From NCBI GenBank assembly GCA_030549335.1, contig CM060193.1:46795391-46859390 (forward strand): a DNA stretch of 64,000 bases, written 5' to 3'. Positions within the stretch are counted from its first letter, which is position 1. Each line of letters opens with the position of its first letter. Under the pieces are notes generated by a model. That model searched no databases, had not been told where the DNA came from, and saw only the letters and a list, made by a program, of their open reading frames with translations. Positions 37,537-49,900 of this stretch are shown here, piece after piece. Source of the stretch: Pontederia crassipes (taxonomy: Eukaryota; Streptophyta; Magnoliopsida; Commelinales; Pontederiaceae). The translations under genes were made by a program, and so were the position numbers.

Positions 37537-38093
37537 TAGGAGTGAAAGTAGTTCGGATCGGACCGGATTTTCGATCTAAAAAAATTAGTCGCTATTTGTC
37601 GGCTCGATTTTTAAAATTAAAAAAACTATCCTAAAACTATTTTGAAAAAAAATAAAAATCATTCTCTTGCGGGTCAAATTTTCGGGTGATTTTTTTCAGG
37701 GCCCTATTTTATATAATTATATTTTAAAAATATATATAATAAATAAAACTTAATATAAAAATATTTAATTTTATATTAAATATAAAATATAGTACTAAAA
37801 TTTTAAATTTATTAAATTAGAGTTTGATAATGTGATGATGAAATTTTATACATTATATTATATGTATAATAAAAGAATTAACAAACATATGTATTAATTA
37901 TATAAATAAAAAAATTATAAATAAAAAAACTGGCTTTATGAGCCCCTACGATTTTTTCGGGAGGGACCCTAATTTTAACCAGTGAATTTTAATTTATTAA
38001 AAATCACCGTAAATCATATTCGAGCATCTAATTTTTTATTTTTTCGATTCCATTTTTTTCGGATCGGGTAACTTTTTTGGGTTTACACCCCTA
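37537..38093. mobile_element. hAT-type miniature (non-autonomous) DNA transposon
   Basis: The 557-bp element starts TAGGAGTG and ends CACCCCTA, which are inverted repeats with one mismatch. It is flanked by an exact 8-bp target duplication, atattaat (37529-37536 and 38094-38101). TAGGGGTG-like ends and 8-bp duplications are the hAT signature. The interior is AT-rich with no transposase. Subterminal ggatcgg/cggatcggg words are mirrored at both ends. Confidence 0.85.
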
Positions 38094-38885
38094 ATATTAA
38101 TATAACATCTATATTAAAAATAAGATAAAAGTGAATAAAATTAAAAGTGTGAACGGCTTTGCTTTTTCCTATCGGTACAACCACCTTCCACGTGTTGTGT
38201 ATGACCATATTTTAACAATTAATATTATTGTGTTTTTATGTGAGACCTACTATTTGACGATGTACGTGTTTTTTATGTGACATCGTCCGGTCACTTATAA
38301 TACAACAAAAAACTGCTTATAATTAATTCAAACCGACAATATATATAATTATATCATACAGAGTCATCGCCGCTTATTTTTATTGCAATATTGTTTCTTA
38401 AATATGCGCCTAAAGTTATAATTAGTTCATTTTTTTTTTCCGAAGAAGAGATCAAAAGAATTAGATGGCGATTGGTATATCATGAAAAAACAACTTTTTT
38501 TAAGCTAGTATATAAATAATATTCAATTTTTTTAACATTTTTGTTAGGATTTATCTATCCTAAGATTCAGATCGGTTAATGAATGTTAAGAAAATTAATT
38601 ATATGATATTTAAATAAAATAATAATCTTTTTTGAAAAGAAACAAAACAATCGCAATCGGTGCTTGATTTTTCCACATCGCGAATCCATTTTGCATTCTT
38701 TAATGCCTACTACGTACGTCTGTGCGTGAAATTTATTGTATAGTTAAGCTCAATTAATTAATTGTAGACAATTTGGAAGGAGAAGTGAATTTTGGCGATT
38801 AATTAATAATAATCAGGTAGGTAAGAATAAAGAGAACCAAGTGACAAAGTTGGCCACGCTTTCTGTTTCAGCTTATAACATCACT
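38094..38885. other. AT-rich spacer between two miniature elements
   Basis: No gene or recognised repeat. Confidence 0.6.
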
Positions 38886-38888
38886 ACG

Positions 38889-39207
38889 CACTACACCAAA
38901 AAAATTTTTTTTAGAAACCAAACACATTAATTTCTAGATTCTCAATTTTAGTCTTTAATATTTTTTGAGACTAAAATTTCTTAGTCTCCCATGGTCCCTA
39001 CAAGCTGGTCATTAAAAATTCTTAATGACCAAAATTTTTCTATTAGTCCTTAAAAAATGATTTTTAGTAATCACAAATTAAATTTTGATTTCAAATGAAT
39101 AAGAATTTGAGACTAGTATTACATTAATCTCTAATATTTATATTTTTAAGAACAAAATATAATTGATCTCTAAAAATTTATCAATAAATCATAATTTTAT
39201 TGTAGTG
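38889..39207. mobile_element. CACTA-type miniature DNA transposon
   Basis: The 319-bp element starts CACTACACCAAAAAAA and ends TTTATTGTAGTG, inverted ends of the CACTA (En/Spm) type. An exact 3-bp duplication, acg, flanks it at 38886-38888 and 39208-39210. The interior has repeated agtctc, ttaatgacc and gagacta words in both directions. No transposase is encoded. Confidence 0.85.
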
Positions 39208-39210
39208 ACG

Positions 39211-40360
39211 TCAGCATATTAATAATTAAAATTCCTCCTCCTCTCTTAAATAAAGTATCGAGTTCGAATTATTGTGAACGCAGAATATTTTTGTTAGAAG
39301 CCTTATTTGCCACTTAGGTACGCGACACAGGACGATCCTAACCAAATTAGTTGGACTCAATGATGGACCGACTTTTAATTTATGAACAGTGCGTTTTATA
39401 GTGCCACATAGATTGAAACGTCGACTTCGCTTCTTAAACATCCGAGCTGACCACCCAAAAAAAAGAGCAAATTTTAGTGCAATGTGGTTGGTAATTGAAC
39501 ACATGATATATAATAATTTACGTCAATCGCTCAAAACAATGCCAACTTTAGATATCCAAAACTTATAATTCATAATTTTGTGATCACATGCTAATGTGCC
39601 TATATATGTGTGTGTGGGAATATTGACAAATTTTGAAGAGACATGATCATGACGAAGAATTTATTCTTCGGAGAGAGAGTGTTGCATGCACATCGTTTTT
39701 TTTATGTTTTAATTGACAACTTCGTGAAGGAATATCACCTCTATGAAGTAATCACAAAGTTAAGAGGCCACAACGAACGGATTGACCAATGTAAAACTTA
39801 CTGAATGCATGTCTTATTAAATTTGTATCAAGTGCATTGTTGATGAAGAATTAATAGGACTTGGGATTTAAATTAAAAGATGACCCTACAACAACAGCAT
39901 TACCGACAACCCCACGTAAAGTGGGGAAAAGAGAAGAGAAAAGACAATAAAATATAATTAAGAATCGTATGATCGAACGGTCGACTGCAATAAAAGGGAA
40001 ATGCAAAATTAGGAAAAGAAAAGAAAGTGACACCCAAAAAAAAAGTTTAATGCGATCGATCTACATTTTATCGTAGTAACGCCAATTAGTATAAAGCACT
40101 TTTGTGGTATATCATAGTTAATTAATCAAGAACCAACACTAGAATCTCTTTTTTTCTTTTCTTTTCTTATTTTGTTTCCTTTTACTCAACGTACGTACAC
40201 ATCTACACTTCTTTTTCACACTCTCTGCGGTGAATTAACTACTACTTATAACGAAAGTAAAAAATTGAAGGAATAAAGAGGAGTTGAAAAGGATGTAGTA
40301 GCCGTTATCATCAATTTGAACAAGAGTCATATATTTCCCTTTTTGCTTTCTACTCAATGT

Positions 40361-40362
<2 letters not shown>
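39211..40362. other. Gene-free AT-rich spacer
   Basis: I see no gene, RNA or clear element. Confidence 0.6.

Positions 40363-40414
<52 letters not shown>
40363..40414. repeat. (AT)26 microsatellite abutting the 109-bp inverted repeat
   Basis: A pure AT run that ends exactly where the left arm of the inverted repeat begins. Confidence 0.97.
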
Positions 40415-40417
<3 letters not shown>

Positions 40418-40689
40418 CTCTCTTGGAAATCCACCTGCCCCTCGTCATCTCTCCTGGAGCCTCTCACCATTTCTCATGAATTTACATCCATGCTCGTAAA
40501 TGTACATTCAGAACTCAGTCCTCTAATTATATATATAATTAGAGGATAAAAATTGGTGTCAATTTGATTTTAGAAATTATGAGGACTGAGTTCTGAATGT
40601 ACATTTACGAGCATGGATGTAAATTCATGAGAAATGGTGAGAGGCTCCAGGAGAGATGACGAGGGGCAGGTGGATTTCCAAGAGAGGTG
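40415..40689. repeat. Perfect 109-bp inverted repeat with 57-bp spacer
   Basis: The left arm 40415-40523 and right arm 40581-40689 are exact reverse complements (checked base by base). The left arm starts cacctctcttggaaatccac and ends gaactcagtcctc. A separate perfect 26-bp palindrome at 40520-40545, built on tctaattatat, begins in the last bases of the left arm and runs into the spacer. A transcript would fold into a near-perfect hairpin. There is no coding content. Absence of any mismatch implies a recent origin, gene conversion or an assembly artefact. Confidence 0.95.
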
Positions 40690-41112
40690 GCGAGAGGCAG
40701 ACCCAACCGAATGAGAGAGATCACTTGACGAGGGCAGTGCTCGTAGGTGAGAGAGACGAATGATGTCATGACTGAGAGAAGGTGAGAGGGCAATTGGATG
40801 AGAGGGCCGATGAGGCGGCCATGTGTTTGGCCCCTCTCCGCTCGAGCGTGAGAGCTCTCACGATAACTAAATGTGACGAGGCTACAACCTAATCAGATTT
40901 TTTTCCGTTTTTCCTTCTGATGGCGATCAACTTTAAGAGAATAGTGATTTTTCCTTCTGAACTACTACGAGAAAATGGTGGTTTTAATCTCAGCCATTGA
41001 TATAAGATCAAAGGCTGAGAGTATGGCGTTCTACAGTAAAACGACATTCAAGTGTTTTACCCCCATTTAATCCATATATGTATGGGATTAATATACCTAC
41101 AAAGCACCTTCC

Positions 41113-41266
41113 GCTTTGTAGGGATGTTGAGCGCATCTCAATCGTTGATCCACTCATCAATGAATCTGATAAAAAGTGATTAAACTCCATGATTTAAAAA
41201 TATCAATTATCTCAATCGTTGATCAATGGATCAACGGTTGAGATGCGCTCAGCATCCCTTCAAAGC
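41113..41266. repeat. Imperfect 41-bp inverted repeat
   Basis: Arms at 41113-41153 and 41226-41266 share gggatg-tgagcgcatctcaa and cgttgatcca with about three mismatches. The spacer itself contains another ctcaatcgttgatca copy. It may be a small foldback or MITE-like relic. Confidence 0.75.
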
Positions 41267-41280
41267 ATATATATATATAT

Positions 41281-41700
41281 TGTTGGAGTTGGTGAATACT
41301 TCAGGGCCCCTTGTTTCTCAAACGGGGGTTCGCTCACGTGAGCTTAGAGGAATCTGAATATTACCCAATTGCCTGTGCTGCTGGCGTGCGAACAAAAGGG
41401 GGGGTTCGGGGGGCACCGTCTCCCGACGGCGAGTTTTGCGCTTTTATTTAGCCGGCCCGTGTGGTTCGAATTATATTTTTTCTCTGTTTTGTTCGGGTTT
41501 TGAACTCGTTTAGGGCTTATTTATAGCTTATTTTCATATTTAATATGTGTGGCGGCTGTAAACCTAAACGATATAGTAGAACCTCTTTGCAGGATGTAGC
41601 CCTAATATCAAGGTGAACCTGGGTAAATTCGTGTGTCTCCTCACACACATATGCACACACATAGAATATTAAGGTGCATACAAGAGCATACAATTCATCA
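41281..41700 (+). mobile_element. Lone LTR-like sequence (TGTTGGAG...CA)
   Basis: It starts TGTTGGAGTTGGTGAATAC and probably ends near ttcatcaca. It shares ordered blocks with the insertion in the thioesterase pseudogene exon (21773-22026, reverse complement), including ctcacgtgagcttagag, ctgctgg and gaacctctttgcag. Relative to that copy it contains an extra middle part. No partner LTR or coding internal region was found. It is an old fossil of a TRIM-like or copia-like family. Confidence 0.55.
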
Positions 41701-41875
41701 CAGTCGTCCGATGAGGATTCAACGACTGGGATTACATCATACTTGCGATTCACTACTATCTGAGTCGTCTGGTTGTGTTGGGCTGTCTCTGTCGATCTCT
41801 CTAGCTACCTGGGAAGGACACCGAACGTGGATGTAACCTCCACCCGCCGACCTCTCCACTATCATAGAACACTAA

Positions 41876-42110
41876 AAGGGGGGTAGGGGGGGGGGGGGGG
41901 GTGGGGGTGAGGTGTGTGTCGGCCCCCCTCTACGACCTAGAGGGGAGCTGACGCTCTCCCCCTAACGGGAGTCAACAATGAGGTCGCAGAGGAGGACCGA
42001 CACCCCCTCCCTTTTGTTGCCTCATCGGCAAGTGCGAATGGGGGGCCAACAGTGAGGTTGCAGAGGGGGCCGACGCTCCTCCCTTTTTGCTACTGCGCTA
42101 GCCGGTGAGC
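41876..42110. repeat. G-rich run and two diverged GC-rich units
   Basis: A broken G tract at about 41877-41910 leads into two diverged copies of a unit of about 90 bp with caacaatgaggtcgcagagg and caacagtgaggttgcagagg, each followed by gccgac or accgac. No open frame has family resemblance. Confidence 0.6.
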
Positions 42111-42344
42111 CTGAGCTTCGCAAAGAGGTGGAACATCAGCACCGTGGTGGGATATCGTCGCTGCTAGCCTCTTGGCACTCGACGCCATCATCGAGTGGCA
42201 TTCCATCATCGATCGAAGGCGGCTTGTGGATGAACCAGACCCACATGCAGATCACATCTCAAGCCTCCATGCTTCTACATGCAGATCCAATGGCTGCAAA
42301 TTGTGATTGCGCTTATATACACCCATATGTGAATGCAGAGTGAT

Positions 42345-42345
<1 letters not shown>

Positions 42346-42390
<45 letters not shown>

Positions 42391-42401
42391 AAAAAAAAAA
42401 A
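42346..42401. repeat. C35 followed directly by A21
   Basis: An uninterrupted run of 35 C is followed by 21 A. The words atcaacagtttaattgcat directly after it recur about 65 bp later, so the site has a small duplication as well. Confidence 0.95.
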
Positions 42402-42489
42402 TCAACAGTTTAATTGCATATATATATATATATATATGGATCTCCTTGCTGCTACCGGGACAAAAAAATCAACAGTTTAATTGCATTTT

Positions 42490-45385
42490 GAGTGCCCATA
42501 AAAACATGTCACAAGTTCGATATATATACGTTCAAAAATATGAAATCCCTACCAAAAGTTGAGATGAAGTGGTACTCCAAGTTTTGGGTTCGATTAATTA
42601 GTCGTGCAATATAATTGGATTAGATGATGGATCGAGATTTTAACCCTTGCCCGATGTGGACAGTCATTAGCGTCGCTTGGGTTGAAAGTTTAGTGCACTA
42701 TCCTGGATATTGAAAAAAGAAGATATGAAATATTTTCTGAATCTAAAATCATATTAATCAGAATATATAGCATCCCATTTTTTCCCTAAAATTTATGGAT
42801 GTTCATTTTGAAATAATTAATTATACAACGCACGTTTTCAATGCTTATTTGTTCACATATATATTCTATATCATAACATATGACCATCTATCTTTGATAC
42901 GAATTAAGCTGCAAAATTCTTCCTCTTTGTACTCATCATCTTGGGACCGATTTCACTGCAGGTATAATATTGTCGTTCTTAAAAAATTCTGTGCCTAGCA
43001 TATAATATTATCGTTCCTTTAGTTAACTTACATTTGTCATGCATGCAAAGAATAAATTAGTGGAACGAGACATTTCCATAGGGCCATCGCAAGGACCACA
43101 CCACACAACGAAAGCAAACTAGGCAATATTATATCTGTATTATACTTCCATAAATTTGTCTTAATTAATGTATCTAGTTAGTCAACATCGAAGGGCATTA
43201 ATTTAATTAGGGTTTTCAAAGCATCTCTGGTGTTAAATAATTTGGAGCAATCCTTACGACAATATACAAAAATTAATTAATTAATTCTTTGCTTTGCGAT
43301 GACCGAATATTGATTACACACATCTTATTCTTTTTATCATTATTTTTCCAATATCATAACACATTGTTTACTAGTTTCCCTTCTTCCCCACTAGTATTAT
43401 CATATATGAATACTGCCACTTGTAAAAAAACAAAACCTAAAAGAAAATTTGGTGGTTACCGAATCAAATTTTTTTTAATAAGAGCTTCCAATATTTAAGA
43501 TTAGTAGCTGGTGACTAATTCAGAGTCGGGGTAAAGAGTAGACCGATAGTCTCTTGTACAAGTGGTGGCTCTAAAAATTGAACATGCACGATTCTACTAT
43601 ACTTGATTAATTAATTTCTATGCATGATAAAAAGGATGACATTGGTGAAGAGATTAACTATATTAATTATCTTTTTTTTTCTTTTCCTTTGCATAAAAAT
43701 ATTCTGTATCTATACCTTAGAAAAAAAGTATGTTGCGCATTAGAAAGACAACAAATAAGATGTACTACAACAAAAAAAAACTTAAATTAATGGGAGGACA
43801 CCAAATAAAGTTTGTCAATATGCCTATTATTAAGTAAGACGTAGAACAGCATGCGCGATGCATTGTTTAACTCCATGCATGTGGGGTCAGTAACTAGTCT
43901 CTATTTGTTTTGTTTCCTCTATTTTCTTTTATTTTTTTCTCCCCTATTGATCTCAATTGAAACCAAATGGGTCATTATAAATAATAAATAAAAATTACAG
44001 CACACACACACTCCCTTAACTTTATATAGTCCACATGGGGGACAACTAGATCTTGGCAGTGGATGGTGGAATATTCATATGTATGACTGCTAGCAGATCA
44101 ATGACACTTCATGATTAATTTATCATATTATTATACATATGACAAATTGAAACCCCCCTTCTTTCTTTCCATCGCCCTGCATTGATTGGCAATAGGAATT
44201 ATTGGACCCATCATGATGTGGTCCGGCAATTCCCACATGGCTTTCCTCCAACACAAGGGTCAAGATGACCTTGTTACATTTATAATGACAAGGATATTAG
44301 TGTATTTTATGTCAAATTTTATGGATCATCATATCATATGCTAGCTAAGCTAAAATGTTTAATTAGCATTCTACGTCAAATTTCATTTTGAAATTTTCTT
44401 TACATCCGATTTTCACAAATACATAGTAAATTTAGTAACAACTTGGGATGTGAAATGCATGATGTCATAAATATGGATATATTTCTAATTGATATACATG
44501 TTTTAAGTTGTGAAATATATGTAAATTAGGCCACGTACCCATATCGCATATATAAATACCTTAAACATGTCTCATCGTTTATGACACTCAATGGTATGGT
44601 AATTTAATTATAGAGAGATGGATTATGGTGGTGAAGTAAGGGTTAGTGAAATTAAGTGCGGTGAAGTTTTATAAAAGTCATGTTGGATATAAATTAATGG
44701 GATACGTTGACTTAGTTTAATTCATTTTTTATTTAGATAAAAAATATAATATATGGGTTGGTGAACGTTAATAAATTTAGCAAATGTCTTTATTATTCTT
44801 AATAACATTTTATTTTTTTATTTGATTGAGAATAAATAAAGATAGAATGAGAATAATTATTTTTAACCCTTCCAAAATTATTAATTTGGTGGGTTTAATT
44901 TTAAGTCAAGTAATTGTCTTATGAACACTAATCTAATCTTAGTTAATTTTTAAAAAAATTATATCCAGATAAAGTGTAGAATTTTTCTCTCCATCCATCC
45001 TAGTTAAACCTAACCCATCCCTATTAAAACCCCTATCCAAACACACTATAACTGATCCATTGAATCTTAAAACACAATAATATTAACTACATGTGGAAAA
45101 CAAATTGAGACTCATTTCATCCCAATATAAATTGTTCAATTGGTACGTCTATACTATTCATGAGGTTGAATGATTAAAAAATTAATATCAAGTACAACTT
45201 AACTAGTACAAGTAAGACAAAGTGACTTGAAGATTAATTCCATATATACTTCAAGGGTGCATGTTCATAGAAGAATAGGAATACTTGTTTAATTAGTAGA
45301 TAAATATTGTCGATATCATAATATTGTACACAAACGACATTTGTGACAAGAATATCCTTAACAATCTTCTATTCTTTTGGTTTTG
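42490..45385. other. Gene-free AT-rich spacer
   Basis: About 2.9 kb of AT-rich DNA with no recognisable gene, RNA or bounded mobile element. Confidence 0.6.
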
Positions 45386-45388
45386 GAT

Positions 45389-46849
45389 GTAACAACTCGA
45401 AATTTTGACCAAGGACAATTAAGTCATTTAATAAAAATCCTAAAATTACCCCTATATAAAGGCCCCAAATCCTCCTCCTTTTCTTATTTTCTCTCCTCCC
45501 ACGTGACAACTACACCCTACATTTTCCAAGCTGGTTATATGTTCACTCGGCTTGAGTTTTTGAAGAAACCTATTGAGCAACTTTTAAGCCGATCTAGGTC
45601 AAATCGACGAATGACTCAGGTTGGGTTATGTTAGAGTAGCTTACACTGAAACAACTTTTTTTCTCCTCTTTGTCTCAAGCTAACTTGGGCTTGATCAACC
45701 TGCGATGTGAGCCGGATCATGCTGCAGTGATGTGGTGTTGAATAACTTTTCTTGGCTTATACTCTCAGCCAACCCAAGTCTGATTGATCTGCAACCTTGA
45801 TCACCATGCATCAGGAGACGAATATTCTGCAAAATCCTAGGGTGAATCCTACCGCCCGACCAAAGTTTTGTCTATGTAGAGGTCCGAAGTGGTCATTCTT
45901 ATTTTTTTATCACGATTCAAGACCTTAATGATGTATGATCATCATGAAAACTAAGGAGGATTGTCTATATATCATGTGACACAATGGGAATTCAAATAAC
46001 TTACACTCATGGACTTACTATTATGAAAACCATACTTAAATGTGAATCTAAAAATCTTGCATAGCGTTGCATTACATTCATGTTCTCTATATTTGATTTC
46101 CATTTGTATTAGTCATCTCCACAACAAGAAAAAGGTCCCTTGTTACGATTGCGATGTTGCTTTTCCTATTGGCTCGCTCGAAAGAAGTTGCACACATATA
46201 AGAGGGAAAGAAGGATAAGGGCGCACGTATATAGGAAAAAATAATATCAGGGGATGATTTGTTAAAAATATTTAGACTATAATAGAATTTTATTTTAATT
46301 AAAATTCATCATCCTAAGTTTAAGTAATTAAGACTCCTAACTTAATTATTTTATCTTTCTTTTTTCTTTTATCCACACGACTGTTACAAACTATTGTTAT
46401 GTGAATTTTATGGATGTACTAAACTAGAAACCTGACTCTAACAAGATCAAAACACCCAACCTAAGCATCTAGGACTAAACTAAATTTGAACTGATCTGAA
46501 CCAACCAAAATTGCATAATATTAAAATAATATTTAATCAAACATGATCCAACTATGATTGTTGGTTCATTGAGAAAATACTCCTTAAATGAACAAGGAGA
46601 AGAAATGTCACTATATAAAAATAATGATGATGCAAAATGTCTTTATTCCTTAAATATTATTGAAAAAGGGATTTTATGCTTGTAACTTGTTTCAAACAAA
46701 AATGTAAAGTCTCATCCTATATCTACGAAATTTTGACTTGTGCATTAACCTTTTTTTTTATTTTACATCGAGCATTATTCATCTTTCATCTATATATATA
46801 TTTCATTGTGTTAAGCAGTACCCATTACTTTATTAAATAGGCTTTGAGT
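45389..46849 (+). other. Spacer with an LTR-like start
   Basis: The word tgtaacaactcgaaattttg near 45389, followed within 70 bp by a TATA box (ccctatataaaggcccc), resembles the start of a plant LTR. No end or second copy was found, so only a fragment is suggested. Confidence 0.3.
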
Positions 46850-49084
46850 TTTGCATTGGTGAAGCATCTGCACCAAAAGGCCTTTGAGTTGTACACTAGT
46901 CACCCCGCCTTCAGCAATCCCTACTGGCGGCACCACCCCGTCACCGACAGTCCCCGTCGGCAACACTACCTGTGTCCCTAGGGGATCCCAACATAGAACC
47001 ACCAAACCCTTTCCCTAAGCAGGCTTTCTTGAACAACTCTTGCAAACCCTGCACAGATATTTCCATCATCTTCGGATATCTTGATTCAGTTGATCCTCTT
47101 CTAGCACTTGGAAAATGATTAGAACTTTTTGATCGCTCATTAAAGAAAAAAAATCTCGTGGATGGAAGTATATCATACCAAGTTGGGTCAATCATAATTC
47201 CCCTCCTGTTGATCCCAGTACGGAAACATTTGCTCCAGGCCTCCTACCAAGTAAAGAAAAGGACCACCTTCCTTTTTCACTTTGTACACCAATCTCCTAG
47301 CACCACATTCACACTCCATTGCTACCAACCAAATATCAGCCCTCTTCAAAGCTATATGCAGCCAATCCTCGCCTTCTACCTACCCTACCAATATGGCTCA
47401 TCCTTGATCATGGGCAGACCTCCCGCATCAAACGGTTGACTCCTCAACCTTAGATAGCCTCACAAGATTAAGGAATTCGAGGCAACAATAACAGAGGAAG
47501 TGGTTATCCCTTTTAGGGCAGAGGAGCTCAAATACAGCCTACTCGATCATTTCATTGGTGATGCCAAGGTAGTCTTGCATCTCCGAGAGGGTCTATCGGC
47601 CTTATGGCACACTTCACGAGTCCTTCCCACATCACTGAGTTGGGAAATGCCTATTATATATTTCGTTTTGAAAATAATGCTGGTCGGAGGTCCCATGGGA
47701 CTTTGAGGGCAGGTTGCTTAGCATGGTCAGAGCACGACCTTTCTTCGATCGTCGGTCGACAAGTTATGAGGGGCTCCATCACCTAGCTTATGAGCTTCGA
47801 AACAAGAAATTCTTCATGTGTATCGCAGTTTGCTATGGCAACCCACTCCATATTGATGAAAGTTCACTAAAAGACAGCTCTTCACGGACAACCCGATTTT
47901 ATGTGGAGGTTGACCTCACACGTCCGATGAAGCCTATAACTCGGGATCGACTTTCTGACGACACTCGTTACTTCCAGCACGTAGTAAATGAAAAACTTTC
48001 TCCATTTTGTTTCTGATGTGGTATTACTGGTCACATGTTAGAGGTGTGTCCACACCAGCAAGTGAGGCTCTTGATGTCGATAGCACAATTTTATTGTACC
48101 GCCCTACGATGCGAGCTGCACCATGGAGGTCGAGAGCTTTGAAACCCCCAGGTCGACATTTCGAACTTGTCATTAGGCTTCTAGCAACTTACCATCGACG
48201 AGGTGGACACTTGCACGGCTAGCCATCAATCACCCCTCAGGGATCTGGACCTCAATCATGCAACTGAACCTTCACCCATCTTGGTCATCCACGTGCATAT
48301 ATCCTATGGCTGAGGCACATCTCTATGAGGATCAGATCTCCACCGTAAAACCAATGGGCGACGCGACGGGTGATGTGCCACATCTTTACACTGACCGAAG
48401 AGATCACGTATCTCTTTGTATTGAAGGGCACATAGGTGCATGTGAGGCATGCGAGTCATATGTGATGGAAGCCTTGCGCTGGAATCCACTAACAATGAGC
48501 AGGACCCTCGCGTCAGCTACACCTTTGGAAGACCACTAACACCTGGCCCGATGCTCCTTCTATAGTCGCTTCCTCTTCAAGGGACCAAATTCCTCACTCA
48601 CAAAAAACTCTCTTCCTCTTCCTCTGTCCCCCCCCCTCCCCTCTACCACTCTCCAAGTTCAATAGGCCTCTTCATCATCCCCCTCATCCTTGACCTAGGC
48701 CTCCAAATCCTTCATCAAAATCTTCCTCCCTTTTTCCTCCGTCCATTCTCACCCCTATTATGAACCTTGGATCGCCTATTTTCTCTTCTAACATGAACAA
48801 ACTGTTATTCCAGACTGTCCAACGAAACGTCAATCTGTTGACAATCGCTCACATAGATTATCACCGGGCAATAGCTACTGTAGTATGATATTCACAATGA
48901 AACTACATGTAGCCATTGTGGAAGACAAAGAGGCAGATGGACAATAAGAGAATCCTAACCTCTTACCATCCCTCAACATCGATCTTGTCAACTATAGCAG
49001 GAGGCAATGAGAATGCCTGAGCTATACCCAAGGAATACCTCGCAGAAGGGCTGGAGAAAAGGTAAAAGTAAACAAGTTCCCGCG
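46850..49084 (+). mobile_element. LINE, 5' part (ORF1-like region), first half of a split element
   Basis: Broken frames encode a plant LINE ORF1-like protein: an N-terminal region near 46990-47200, a DUF4283-like part near 47500-47990 (FRAEELKYSLLDHFIGDAKV, then YELRNKKFFMCIAVCYGNPL and TRFYVEVDLTRPMKP), and a zinc knuckle near 47996-48050 (CGITGHMLEVC). It carries numerous frame breaks. Its ORF2 lies at 58020-60560 in the same orientation, on the far side of the Ty3/gypsy insertion. It belongs to a different LINE group from the copies at 1-2518 and 8853-11443. Confidence 0.75.
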
Positions 49085-49900
49085 TGTCACTCCCCACCTT
49101 AGGCGGCTTCCTGGGACGCATGGCGGGATGGGCACTCCATGCCCGTGCTCGGCCATGTCCCGCTCTAGGATGTCCCAAGAGTGCTCGGGAAGCTTTTGGG
49201 ACGATGATGGAGAGGGATGAGCGAAGTTGGAAGACAATGTGAGGAGGCTTCGTGGGATGACATTCCTGTCCACTTTGGCATAATGCCCGACTTGGCATTA
49301 TGCGCATTTTGACAATGGCTATGGGGCGTGGCACACGGTGCAGAGCATAGTGATAGGGTGGAAGTGTTCCAACCCAACTCGGCCCATCTCGGACGACTAG
49401 CAAAGATGGTAAGCTTCAAGAAGGAAGGCTAGCCCCAGGAAACATCCATGCAGTTATTCCAAAGAAGGAAAGGTGGCGGTTGGAAAGAGATAAGACATCA
49501 TCTTGTCTCCCTACCAGCCATTAGGGGCAATCAGGTGGATTGTCCTTGGCTTTTGTTGAGAAGATAAAGACTAAAGGGGGTTTTGCATATTAGGAGATCA
49601 TGGAGGATCCTTTGATTGTTGGAAAGATAAAATAGGGAGGTTAAAGTAGCCAACCCTAACTTGTATAAATAAACACATGTAGGTGGTTTGTACATTCATA
49701 GGTTGATCAATAATATTTCCAAGCTTTCCCCCATTAATCTGTGAGATTCTCTGGCATGTTGTGTGTGTGTGTTTTTTATGTGTGTGTGCAAGAGAGTGAC
49801 CGATGCTAACGGACGTCTCGAAGGCTACTTGAGCTCTCGATGAGGAGGGAATCAAGGTCGGCACCTCTGAGTTTCGGATGTGGACTTTTAGGGCATGACT
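49085..49900 (+). repeat. 5' LTR of the Ty3/gypsy element
   Basis: It starts TGTCACTCCCCACC and ends near cttttagggcatgac. It aligns along its full length with the 3' LTR. Confidence 0.88.
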
